Shown here piece after piece: positions 1-5,721 of a DNA stretch of 5,721 nucleotides. The notes beneath the pieces are model-generated. The model was not told where the DNA came from. It saw nothing but the letters and a program-made list of their open reading frames with translations, and ran no database searches. Made by a program: the position numbers and the translations under genes. Source of the stretch: Chitinophagaceae bacterium (GTDB lineage: Bacteria > Bacteroidota > Bacteroidia > Chitinophagales > Chitinophagaceae); the NCBI GenBank assembly GCA_025455665.1, contig JALOMC010000336.1, forward strand, positions 1 to 5,721, written 5' to 3'. Position 1 is the stretch's first letter; every line of letters begins with the position of its first letter.

Positions 1-682
1 CATCGGCCAGCACGGGGCTGCGGTCTTCGCCGGCAAAGCTGGTAAGCTTTTTGTGGGCGCCGGTAGCAGGCTGGTAGCTCCAGATATCGCGGGCTATGGC
101 GCTGGTTTGGTGCTTGCGCCAGGTGTTTTCGCCGCCTTTTTTATCGTGGTAAAAAAGCGTTTTGCCATCGGCGCTGTAGCGGGCATCTTCGGCGGGGGTG
201 GTAAGCACCTGCTGTACGCGGCCACCGCTTACGGGTACGCTGTACAGCTCGGGCATGCTGCCGGTAGGAAACTGCCGGTTGCCTGCGCCATCTTGCCGGG
301 CTGCGCCAAACAGTATGCTTTTGCCATCGGGCGAAAAAGAGAAGGGTACTTCGCCTGCGCTGTGAAAGGTGAGGCGGCGGGCCTCGCCACCGGCGGCAGG
401 CATTACAAACACATCAAAATTGCCATAGCGGTCGCTGGCAAAAGCAATGGACTGGCCATCGGGGCTCCAGATGGCGTTGTAGTCGTGCGCCTCGTGCAGG
501 GTAAGCGGGGTGGCGGTACCGCCTGCGGCTGCCACCTTGTACAAGTCGCCCTTGTAGGTAAATACAATGGTGCTGCCATCGGGGCTGATGGCGGGGTAGC
601 GTAGCCAGCCGGCTTCGGATGATTGGGCCTGGCTGCCCAGGGCAATGCCTGCCAGCAGGCAGGTCAGCAGTTGCTTTTTCAT
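1..682 (-). CDS. N-terminal part of a secreted TolB/PD40 beta-propeller protein, probably a tricorn-like S41 peptidase
   Basis: The reading frame is open from an ATG at 682-680 to the left edge, giving 227 residues. It starts MKKQLLTCLLAGIALGSQAQ, a typical signal peptide with likely cleavage after Ala19, so the protein is exported. After it come repeated propeller blade motifs: SPDG at residues 33-36, 73-76 and 117-120, and SADG at 170-173, each followed by a beta strand such as TIVFTYKGDLY or SIAFASDRYGNFDVF. In Bacteroidota this layout (LRYPAISPDG, then WSPDG, then FPTGSMPELYSVP, then KGGENTWRKH) is the N-terminus of long tricorn-like S41 peptidases, in which the propeller precedes PDZ and serine-protease domains. 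Those domains would lie beyond the window, so the peptidase call is inferred; the propeller itself is seen. There is no Shine-Dalgarno sequence before the ATG. The gene is divergent from the dienelactone hydrolase gene. A TolB-like protein without a protease domain is the alternative. Confidence 0.85.
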   Translation of the reverse strand, partial: MKKQLLTCLLAGIALGSQAQSSEAGWLRYPAISPDGSTIVFTYKGDLYKVAAAGGTATPLTLHEAHDYNAIWSPDGQSIAFASDRYGNFDVFVMPAAGGEARRLTFHSAGEVPFSFSPDGKSILFGAARQDGAGNRQFPTGSMPELYSVPVSGGRVQQVLTTPAEDARYSADGKTLFYHDKKGGENTWRKHQTSAIARDIWSYQPATGAHKKLTSFAGEDRSPVLAD

Positions 683-814
683 ACGTTGAAGTGTTTATAC
701 ACCGCTGGTTGGCGGCATCCATTTTTTGTGACAGAGAGACGACCACGCAGCCGACCTGCGCAGGGCCCGGAAAGATAAGTACCGGTGGCTACGCGGCGGC
801 CACCAAATGGCCAG

Positions 815-826
815 ACGTAGCTACGT
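815..826. promoter_or_regulatory. 12-bp perfect palindrome in the divergent intergenic region
   Basis: ACGTAGCTACGT reads the same on both strands. It lies 132 bp from the start of the minus-strand propeller gene and 76 bp from the start of the plus-strand hydrolase gene, directly beside the tandem repeat at 824-867. It could be a binding site for a dimeric regulator; this is inferred from symmetry and position only. Confidence 0.35.
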
Positions 827-867
827 TTGGATAAACGTCATCTTTCGTTTGGTTTGACGTCAGATAA
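824..867. repeat. Two-copy 22-bp imperfect tandem repeat upstream of the hydrolase gene
   Basis: Copies at 824-845 and 846-867 match at 15 of 22 positions. Both start with CGTTTGG and carry ACGTCA at their positions 12-17; in the second copy this extends to the 8-bp palindrome TGACGTCA at 855-862. A 22-bp period is about two helical turns, so both copies face the same side of the DNA, as expected for an operator bound by a regulator side by side. The first copy contains an exact TAnnTTTG match (TACGTTTG, 822-829, overlapping its left edge). It overlaps the candidate promoter at 826-856. Confidence 0.5.
826..856 (+). promoter_or_regulatory. Candidate Bacteroidota-type promoter for the dienelactone hydrolase gene
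   Basis: TTTG at 826-829, a 19-bp spacer, then TTGGTTTG at 849-856, which matches five of the six fixed bases of the -7 consensus TAnnTTTG. The spacing is that expected for the housekeeping sigma factor of Bacteroidota. Transcription would start near 863, leaving a leader of about 40 nt before the ATG at 903. An alternative -7 element, the exact TACGTTTG at 822-829, has no -33 partner at proper spacing. Prediction from consensus only. Confidence 0.4.
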
Positions 868-902
868 CAGCACAACCTTTACCGCCAATAAAACCAATCA
901 GC

Positions 903-1757
903 ATGGACCAGCGCATCATCCACCTGTACGACGAGTATACCCATAAGCCCCTGAGCCGCACGGTATTTTTAAAACGACTGGCCGTGCTGACCGGCAGCAC
1001 CGCCGCTGCCCTGGCCATACTGCCACAGCTGGAGGGCAACTACGCCGTGGCCCAAACCCGCCCCGAGGAAGACGACCTGCTGACCGAGCGGGTGAGCTAT
1101 GCGGTAGCAGGCGGACAAATGCAGGGCTACCTGGCCCGGCCGGCCAAAAAGGGCAAGCGGGCTGCCGTGATAGTGATACACGAAAACCGCGGGCTGAACG
1201 CCCATATTGAAGATGTAGCCCGCCGCGTAGCCAAGGCCGGCTATATAGGCCTGGCGGTAGATGGGCTAAGCCTGCTGGGCGGTACGCCTGCCAATGAAGA
1301 CGAAGCCCGGGGCCTGTTTGCCAAGCTGGATGCGCAACAAAACGTGCTCAATTTTGCCGGGGCGGTGCCCTACCTGCAGGGCCGCAAAGACTGCACGGGC
1401 CAGGTGGGTTGCGTAGGCTTTTGCTGGGGAGGTGCCATGGCCAATAGCCTGGCAGTAAGTGTGCCGGCCCTGAAGGCGGCTGTGGCCTTTTATGGCCGCC
1501 AACCCGAGCTGACTGCCGTGCCGGCCATACAAGCGGCCGTACAGCTGCACTATGCCGGCCTCGACGAACGCATCAATGCCGGTGCCAAGGCCTACGAAGA
1601 GGCATTGAAAGCCGCCGGCAAGGCCTATGAGCAGTACATGTATGAAGGCGTGAACCACGCTTTTCACAACGATACCTCGGCTGCCCGCTACAACGAAGCC
1701 GCCGCCAAACTGGCCTGGAGCCGTACGCTGGCGTTTTTTGAGAAGTATTTGGGGTAG
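903..1757 (+). CDS. Dienelactone hydrolase family protein, exported, with intact Cys-Asp-His triad
   Basis: A complete 284-residue alpha/beta hydrolase. The catalytic elements of the dienelactone hydrolase (carboxymethylenebutenolidase-like) family are visible: nucleophile elbow GFCWGG at 172-177 with Cys174, acid Asp221 in YAGLDERI, and His252 in NHAFHND. HENRG at 93-97 supplies the conserved Glu that in the family interacts with the nucleophile. The family opens lactone or ester substrates; the natural substrate here cannot be told. The N-terminus has about 17 leading residues, then SRTVFLKRL (18-26), a hydrophobic stretch to Pro41 and AVAQ near 48-51. This resembles a Tat signal whose second Arg is Thr20, suggesting export to the periplasm. 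The ATG at 903 keeps the family-typical DEYTHKPLSR lead-in. The gene has its own likely promoter in the repeat-bearing region upstream, is divergent from the propeller gene, and has no obvious terminator. Length and motifs are normal. Confidence 0.93.
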   Translation: MDQRIIHLYDEYTHKPLSRTVFLKRLAVLTGSTAAALAILPQLEGNYAVAQTRPEEDDLLTERVSYAVAGGQMQGYLARPAKKGKRAAVIVIHENRGLNAHIEDVARRVAKAGYIGLAVDGLSLLGGTPANEDEARGLFAKLDAQQNVLNFAGAVPYLQGRKDCTGQVGCVGFCWGGAMANSLAVSVPALKAAVAFYGRQPELTAVPAIQAAVQLHYAGLDERINAGAKAYEEALKAAGKAYEQYMYEGVNHAFHNDTSAARYNEAAAKLAWSRTLAFFEKYLG

Positions 1758-1765
1758 GGGAAGCA

Positions 1766-1852
1766 TCAGGGAACTAAAGTGGCTACAGCTTCCATTTCCA
1801 CCCAAATCGGGTACGCCTTCCATACTTTCACAATAGCGGCAATGGTATTTGA
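1766..1852 (-). pseudogene. Possible C-terminal remnant of a RidA-like (L-PSP) gene
   Basis: On the minus strand, 28 sense codons lead to a TGA at 1768-1766. They read SNTIAAIVKVW followed by KAYPIWVEMEAVATLVP. The VE(M/I)EA(V/I)A pattern close to the C-terminus resembles the last strand of RidA/YjgF proteins (for example IEIEAIA in the E. coli protein). The frame is cut by a stop (TAA at 1855-1853) just where the DUF433 antitoxin gene begins, so the remaining roughly 100 residues of such a protein are absent and nothing similar appears beyond the cassette at 2400. Its stop lies only 8 bp from the hydrolase stop, a spacing natural for two convergent genes. The similarity is short and drawn from memory of the family, so this may be chance. 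Confidence 0.3.
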
Positions 1853-2106
1853 TTAAATTTACGGCTGTGGATATACAAGAGCTCATTACAATTGACAACG
1901 AGGTTTTAGGTGGCCAACCTGTGTTTAAGGGCACACGTGTACCTGTTGAAAGCCTGTTTGACCATTTGGAAGCCGGCGTTTCGCTAGATGACTTTCTGGC
2001 TGACTTTCCAACGATATCTAAAGCGCAAGCAGTTGCTTTGCTCGACATAGCAAATAAATTTTTGACCGCTAAAAACGCAGCAGACTTATATGCGACTGTT
2101 GCTTGA
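1849..2106 (+). CDS. DUF433 family antitoxin
   Basis: A small 85-residue protein. The DUF433 core is clear: ITIDNEVLGGQPVFKGTRVP at residues 13-32, followed by a helical winged-helix-like segment (VESLFDHLEAGVSLDDFLAD, 33-52) and FPTISKAQAVALLDIANKFL (53-72). DUF433 proteins are DNA-binding antitoxins, typically encoded just before a DUF5615 PIN-like toxin, and that is what follows here. Its 3' end overlaps the toxin ATG by 17 nt, which implies translational coupling. No in-frame ATG precedes the domain and an in-frame TAG lies at 1834, so the start is TTG at 1849 or GTG at 1867; the latter gives the family-like start MDIQELITID (79 residues). Base composition is lower in GC than its neighbour: 27 of 60 at 1861-1920 and 23 of 60 at 2041-2100, against 36 of 60 at 1201-1260 in the hydrolase. 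This fits acquisition by transfer. The antitoxin itself seems intact. Confidence 0.85.
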   Translation: MIKFTAVDIQELITIDNEVLGGQPVFKGTRVPVESLFDHLEAGVSLDDFLADFPTISKAQAVALLDIANKFLTAKNAADLYATVA

Positions 2107-2400
2107 TGAGAATTTACCTAAACGATTGAAGGATGATTTTGGGACAAAGGCTGGAACGGCATAAAGAACGGAGACTTGTTGCAGCTACTCATCCAACACT
2201 CATTTCAGGCGCTACTCACCTTCGATAAGAATCTTCAGCACCAACAGAATTTTCAGCAATACAGCATTGCGGTTTTCGTGTTGATTGCCCCGATAAATCG
2301 ATATGAGGTATTGACAAAATTGACACCAGCAATCAATCGCATGTTAAGCGCAGGGGTATTACCAGTCGGACCCATTCCCATTACAGCCACAACTCAGTAA
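2090..2400 (+). pseudogene. DUF5615 PIN-like toxin gene, broken by an internal frame-changing deletion
   Basis: The start is an ATG at 2090 inside the antitoxin's last codons: MRLLLDENLPKRLKDDF, the N-terminus of DUF5615 PIN-like toxins with the active-site Asp6. This frame runs into TAA at 2162-2164 after 24 residues. The rest of the toxin is present in the -1 frame from 2143: DKGWNGIKNGDLLQLLIQHS, then ALLTFDKNLQHQQNF, AVFVLIAPIN and a C-terminus at TAA 2398-2400. As I recall the family, about nine residues (of the type xEHEIYTVR) normally join DDF to DKGWNG; here only two bases do. A loss of roughly 25 nt accounts for both the missing strand and the frame change. The product would be a PIN-fold ribonuclease; the break should abolish it. 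Programmed -1 frameshifting is unlikely because the missing residues would not be restored and the site is not a canonical slippery heptamer. Confidence 0.85.
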
Positions 2401-2450
2401 GATAGGCACTGCAAAAAGGCACGATGCTGGCTTCGATTGAATCACTCAAC

Positions 2451-4805
2451 CTATTTCGATGGCAGTATATCGCCGCTGCCGGTACTTGTACGCCGGGCCC
2501 GCCGGGCTGTGCCATTTTTTTGAAGCATATAAGTGATCGACAATGAAACCGCCCTTGTAGATCTTGTACCATCGAATCGGTAGCGAAAATCGGGTATCAC
2601 GGTTCGTTCGAACTGCCGGCTGTTCAGATTAAAAGGGTCGGTAATGCTGAACCCACCCATCCACTTTGAACGGCCTAATTGCTTGTTCAAGTAGAATTCG
2701 TTCATATGATTGCCCCTGGCAATGCTGTTGTCATTTACGATGACACTGTTGAGGTAAGCCATGGCACCTACTGTCATGTTGGCTTTGGGGAAACGATAGT
2801 AGATATTGGGCTGGATGTAATAAAAAAGCTGACGGTTGGCGATAGCGTCAGCCGGTCGAACCGTATATACACCAAGGGCGGAGCCGAATGAGAACTGTAA
2901 GTTTTTAGCCAAAGAAAAACTGGCCTGCGCATACAAAGCCAAACTGCGACTGGCAGATGCAGCATAGGCGAAAGAAGCACTACCGGTATCGGCTACGGAC
3001 AATATCCGAAGAATGGCCTGCTGTGTCCAGGAGTGATATAGCTGAAGAGACAGCGAACTTCCTTTTTGACCAAATCGCCGCCACTGCACGTAAGCGGAGT
3101 TATTGATTTGAAACGGCAACGATAGATTACCCGTTGCCTGCAAAAAGTTGGACTGCACTTGCGTAAAAGGATTGAGGCTGAAATACGAGTTGCGGCGTAC
3201 GCTGCGGCTGAACGATGCCAAAATCATTCCTCGCTTGCCAGCCGGGCGACTGGCACGAATGGCAGGTGTCCAATTGACAAACAATTGCTGCCGGCCCGGC
3301 ATGGCCAGTCCTTGCGTGTTTTGCCAAAAAAAGTCGGCGGCCAAGGTGGTGGTCAGGCGCAGCTTGCCCAGGCTAACAGCATGCTGTACTGTCGGTAGCA
3401 GCAGCCACTGCTTGATATGCTGCTGGTACAGGGCATTACTATCCGGCAACAGGGGTGCACCAAAGCCACCTTCTTGCACTTGGCCAGTGCCAGCGTACGC
3501 AAACCGACGAGCGGCCATTTGGAGCGACGCTTCCAGCTGATGCTTTTTTCCAAGCGGCATGGCGGCATTCAATTGTGCCTGGTGCAGTTGGTAGCGGCCA
3601 TTGCCCACGGCCAACTGAAAGCGGAGTGGATCGTTGGCCGCATCGGTAAGCCGCCAGTCGTTTCCCCGATCATCGTCTATCCATTGCAGCTGATAACTGG
3701 CCGATACGTCTGTTTTACCTACCACTTTTGCCCAACCTATGCCCGCCGAAAGCTGGCCGATGCGCTGTCGATAAGCTTGTACATTGTTCAGCGCTTCCGC
3801 CACCGGTAGCTTGATGGTAGTGGCTGTCTGCCGGTAGGTGTTGTCGGGCGCTCTCATCCACCTTGCATTTATAAAAAAATCACCCGCCTGCTTGCTCTTG
3901 TACCCATACTCTCCACTGATAGTTTGCTGAAAAGACCGATTAAATCTTTGCTGGACAGCGACCTGAGCAACCTGCGGCGTTTCCAGCGCTTGCGTGCCCC
4001 GCTCATCCTGCCAGTTGTGGCTGGTGCTCACTTGTAGTGCAGCATCGCTGCTCTTTGTCAACCGACTGGCATTAGCACTGGCGGTATTACCCAAGGTGCC
4101 GGCCGAAGCCGAAGCCTGCAATGAGTAGCCTCGTGCCAGGCCATTTTTTGTAATGATGTTGAATACGACCGTCCAGCCTTGCTGCCGAAAGCGAAGCGGT
4201 GCCGGGTCCAACATTTCAATACGATCGATACTATCGGCAGCAATAAACTGTAGCGCTGCCGACGGGCTGCTGGCTAACAAGGCGCTACGCTTGCCATCCA
4301 CCAGCATTAAAAAGGTTTGCCGGTTGTCTAACAACTTTACCTGCTGGTTGTACACAACCGTAAAAGGCATTTTCACAAACGCCTCCAAAAGTGGCCGACC
4401 ACGCAGGCTACTATCGGCTTTTACGTCCAACCAAACCTTTTCATTGTCGAAAAAAACCAGCCGCCGCCTCGCCACTACAGTAGCAGTATCCATCCTCGCA
4501 GGTACCATCCATACAATTACACTTCTCTGCGCCGTACGCTGGCTGGCGAGCACTACACGCTTTGGTTTATAAAATGCAGCACTCACCTCTATTGTATCGG
4601 CCTTAGCCGGCACCATAATGGCACCTGCGGTATCTGCTTTGGCCAATAGCAGCCCTGCTTTAGTTGCCCGGCCATCCTTAACAAGCTGTCCGGTGATGCT
4701 GTCTAAAAGTTGAATGCGAATGAGTGTGTCGGCATTTTGCTGAGATTTTCCGACCACCAAAATCATCAGCGCCAAAACCAAAAAAGTAAGCTGTCGGGCC
4801 ATCAT
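2451..4805 (-). CDS. Outer-membrane beta-barrel family protein (OMP_b-brl_3 / TonB-dependent receptor-like)
   Basis: A complete 784-residue outer-membrane protein. The ATG at 4805-4803 (next codon also ATG) directly precedes a signal peptide, MMARQLTFLVLALMILVVGK; the open frame extends upstream to a TTG at 4844, but that would bury the signal behind 13 polar residues, so I reject it. Residues about 26-86 look like a small carboxypeptidase-regulatory-like beta domain. Residues about 106-220 form a plug-like region: DTATVVARR, then MLVDGKRSALL with DGK at 170-172, then DSIDRIEML and VVFNIITKNG, the pattern seen in the OMP_b-brl_3 group of Bacteroidota. From about 225 on, alternating strands (for example GYSLQASASAGTLG) continue to a final strand VSLSITYML, with a basic tail of about 25 residues. 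Such proteins sit in the outer membrane; the ligand is unknown. There is no SusD-like partner gene next to it, so glycan uptake is not indicated. It is convergent with the toxin-antitoxin cassette, 50 bp apart. Confidence 0.85.
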   Translation of the reverse strand: MMARQLTFLVLALMILVVGKSQQNADTLIRIQLLDSITGQLVKDGRATKAGLLLAKADTAGAIMVPAKADTIEVSAAFYKPKRVVLASQRTAQRSVIVWMVPARMDTATVVARRRLVFFDNEKVWLDVKADSSLRGRPLLEAFVKMPFTVVYNQQVKLLDNRQTFLMLVDGKRSALLASSPSAALQFIAADSIDRIEMLDPAPLRFRQQGWTVVFNIITKNGLARGYSLQASASAGTLGNTASANASRLTKSSDAALQVSTSHNWQDERGTQALETPQVAQVAVQQRFNRSFQQTISGEYGYKSKQAGDFFINARWMRAPDNTYRQTATTIKLPVAEALNNVQAYRQRIGQLSAGIGWAKVVGKTDVSASYQLQWIDDDRGNDWRLTDAANDPLRFQLAVGNGRYQLHQAQLNAAMPLGKKHQLEASLQMAARRFAYAGTGQVQEGGFGAPLLPDSNALYQQHIKQWLLLPTVQHAVSLGKLRLTTTLAADFFWQNTQGLAMPGRQQLFVNWTPAIRASRPAGKRGMILASFSRSVRRNSYFSLNPFTQVQSNFLQATGNLSLPFQINNSAYVQWRRFGQKGSSLSLQLYHSWTQQAILRILSVADTGSASFAYAASASRSLALYAQASFSLAKNLQFSFGSALGVYTVRPADAIANRQLFYYIQPNIYYRFPKANMTVGAMAYLNSVIVNDNSIARGNHMNEFYLNKQLGRSKWMGGFSITDPFNLNSRQFERTVIPDFRYRFDGTRSTRAVSLSITYMLQKNGTARRARRTSTGSGDILPSK

Positions 4806-5059
4806 TGTACAAAAAAGTCGGCGACTAAATATTTGAACTGGCAACTATTGAATGCAATTTGGTCATTGAGGCGGCTACAAAATGCCTAGGCTATATTATC
4901 TTATATTTGTGAAAAAAGAAGCGGCGTCAAATGATCGGGGCAAATCCAATACAAATGATTTAACAATATTAGTTATGATGTAAGGGATAAAAGAGTAGAA
5001 AAAACAACGGCTGTCTAGGGTGAAAATAACAAACGTATGTTTCGTCAATGGCTTTCTCG
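4806..5059. other. AT-rich intergenic spacer without a supported gene
   Basis: About 250 bp between the barrel gene start and the tail of the small membrane protein gene. It must hold the barrel gene's promoter and leader, since a terminator-like structure precedes it. Exact TAnnTTTG octamers occur at 4902-4909 (plus strand, TATATTTG) and at 5037-5030 (minus strand, TACGTTTG), but neither has a TTTG at 17-23 bp upstream. The longest plus-strand start in the middle gives only 24 codons (GTG 4909 to TAA 4983). No RNA gene, repeat or palindrome stands out. Confidence 0.6.
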
Positions 5060-5090
5060 AAAAAATCAAAAAAGAATAGCCTCAGCGGCT
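5060..5090 (-). terminator. Possible rho-independent terminator after the small membrane protein gene
   Basis: On the minus strand, AGCC (5090-5087) can pair with GGCT (5081-5078) around a 5-nt loop, starting within the stop codon. It is followed by two runs of six T (5073-5068 and 5065-5060) separated by GA. The stem is only 4 bp, so it is weak, but the double T run supports termination between this gene and the barrel gene. Confidence 0.4.
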
Positions 5091-5425
5091 TAATGCTTCG
5101 CCCCTGCCTCCCGCCACTCCCAGCGTATCAATACCAGTAGTACCAATAGCTCTGCACCAAAGTACAGCCAGCCCAGCCAGTGCAGTTGCGCATGGCCAGC
5201 TATCAACAGCACGGTGGTGGCTACAGCATACAAGGCATTGGCCAGCGCCAGGCCTATTGCCACCACCGCCAGCGCATGTAGCTGGCGGGCGGGCAGGCCT
5301 ACCCAAGCCTGCCACAGCGGTAGCAGTAAGCCCAGCCACGCAGCTGATGATAAAGCACCGGCCGCATCGAGCAGCAGCAAGCGGCGAGGATGGCGTACAA
5401 AATAAGCAGGGGTGGATAGTGGCAT
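5090..5425 (-). CDS. Small integral membrane protein of unknown function
   Basis: A 111-residue protein that starts MPLSTPAYFVRHPRRLLLLD. Three hydrophobic segments are visible: about 16-37 (LLLLDAAGALSSAAWLGLLLPL), 52-76 (LAVVAIGLALANALYAVATTVLLI) and 84-101 (LGWLYFGAELLVLLVLIR). The HPRRLLLLDAAGALSSA start and the W(L)YFGAELLVLL end resemble a family of uncharacterised membrane proteins in Bacteroidota that, as I recall, is usually 125-130 residues with four membrane helices. If so, a stretch of about 20-25 residues between the present first and second helices is absent here, without any frame change. Function is unknown. The gene has its own transcription unit, since a strong terminator lies 48 bp upstream of its ATG. 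The overlapping longer open frame at 5082-5471 on the same strand has no membrane or family pattern and is a shadow. Confidence 0.7.
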   Translation of the reverse strand: MPLSTPAYFVRHPRRLLLLDAAGALSSAAWLGLLLPLWQAWVGLPARQLHALAVVAIGLALANALYAVATTVLLIAGHAQLHWLGWLYFGAELLVLLVLIRWEWREAGAKH

Positions 5426-5472
5426 GCGGCAAAACGTGGTTTGCTATATGTAGCCTTTTGATGGGTAGCATG

Positions 5473-5497
5473 AAAAAAGCGCTGCATGGGCAGCGCT
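5473..5497 (-). terminator. Rho-independent terminator of the OmpA-family gene
   Basis: Read on the minus strand, AGCGCTGC (5497-5490) pairs perfectly with GCAGCGCT (5485-5478) around a 4-nt loop, followed at once by six T (5478-5473, the first also closing the stem). It lies about 40 nt after the OmpA-family stop codon and before the small membrane protein gene, separating the two minus-strand units. Confidence 0.85.
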
Positions 5498-5537
5498 ATA
5501 AATTCCGTTGTATCTACCATGGCAGCCAGTGTGCCAC

Positions 5538-5721
5538 TTACTTCCCCGCTGGCTTGTCGGCCGTGGTGCCGGGCGTCAGCAGTTGAAAAAACTGATCGAG
5601 TTCGGGCAGGATGACGATGCGAGTGCGGCGGTTGGCGGCTTTGCCGGCAGCGCTGGCATTGCTCATCACCGGCACATACTCGGCACGGCCACCGGCGGTC
5701 ATGCGCTTGGGGTCGATGCCG
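5538..5721 (-). CDS. C-terminal end of an OmpA/MotB-type peptidoglycan-binding protein
   Basis: The frame enters from the right edge and ends at TAA (5540-5538), giving the last 60 residues. It shows the end of an OmpA-like domain: GIDPKRMTAGGRAEYVPV, then AAGKAANRRTRIVILPELDQ, and a short tail ending KPAGK. The DPKR..A.GR.EY.PV and NRRTRI motifs are characteristic of OmpA_C domains, which bind the peptidoglycan peptide and anchor envelope proteins to the wall. In Bacteroidota, versions with a LPELDQFF tail are commonly preceded by a coiled coil and an N-terminal anchor (MotB-like layout), but that part is outside the window. The domain's diaminopimelate-binding Asp and Arg lie upstream and cannot be checked. 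A strong terminator follows at 5473-5497. Confidence 0.88.
   Translation of the reverse strand, partial: GIDPKRMTAGGRAEYVPVMSNASAAGKAANRRTRIVILPELDQFFQLLTPGTTADKPAGK

Noticed and set aside
53..604. Plus-strand open frame of 183 codons
   Set aside because: It is the antisense shadow of the propeller gene, rich in Gly and Ala with no domain pattern, while the minus strand shows a signal peptide and SPDG blades.
1266..2048. Minus-strand open frame of 260 codons across the hydrolase and antitoxin genes
   Set aside because: It lies antisense to two clear families and has no recognisable domain itself; the possible RidA-like tail at 1766-1852 is in a different minus-strand frame.
2135..2146. Programmed -1 frameshift joining the two toxin parts
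   Set aside because: TTTTGGG is not a canonical X XXY YYZ slippery site, and a shift would still leave out about nine family residues, so a deletion explains the break better.
2401..2450. Terminator between the convergent toxin and barrel genes
   Set aside because: Only 3-4 bp stems can be drawn (for example around 2420 or 2437), too weak to call.
4806..4844. Upstream TTG start for the outer-membrane barrel protein
   Set aside because: It would place 13 mostly polar residues before a well-formed signal peptide, whereas the ATG at 4805 starts that signal directly.
5082..5471. Minus-strand open frame of 129 codons overlapping the small membrane protein gene
   Set aside because: It is Cys- and Gly-rich without family pattern and runs into the T-rich terminator area; the 111-residue frame has membrane helices and family-like ends.

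Overview
The window looks like chromosomal DNA of a Bacteroidota bacterium, most likely from the Chitinophagaceae or a close relative. The evidence is the protein families present (a tricorn-like S41 peptidase with a PD40 propeller, an OMP_b-brl_3 type outer-membrane barrel and an OmpA/MotB-type protein). Starts also lack Shine-Dalgarno sequences, and promoter-like elements are of the TTTG / TAnnTTTG type. The assignment is inferred from family recognition; there is no marker gene in the window.

Layout from left to right. (1) 1-682, minus: N-terminal 227 residues of a secreted beta-propeller protein, probably a tricorn-like S41 peptidase, running off the left edge. (2) 683-902: divergent intergenic region with a 12-bp palindrome, a 22-bp imperfect tandem repeat and a candidate promoter. 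(3) 903-1757, plus: complete dienelactone hydrolase family protein with an intact Cys-Asp-His triad and a Tat-like export signal. (4) 1766-1852, minus: a short stretch that reads like the C-terminus of a lost RidA-like gene. (5) 1849-2400, plus: an AT-richer toxin-antitoxin cassette with an intact DUF433 antitoxin and a DUF5615 PIN-like toxin broken by a frame-changing internal deletion. (6) 2451-4805, minus: complete outer-membrane beta-barrel protein of 784 residues. (7) 4806-5089: gene-poor spacer. (8) 5090-5425, minus: small integral membrane protein. (9) 5473-5497: clear rho-independent terminator for (10) 5538-5721, minus: C-terminal end of an OmpA-family protein running off the right edge.

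The genes do not form an evident pathway. Most encode unrelated envelope or exported proteins (peptidase, hydrolase, barrel, membrane protein, OmpA) with separate transcription units. The most informative part is 1758-2400. A TA cassette seems to have landed next to the hydrolase gene, possibly removing most of a convergent RidA-like gene, and its toxin has since decayed while the antitoxin stayed intact. I see no CRISPR array, RNA gene, insertion sequence or new multi-gene defence system here.
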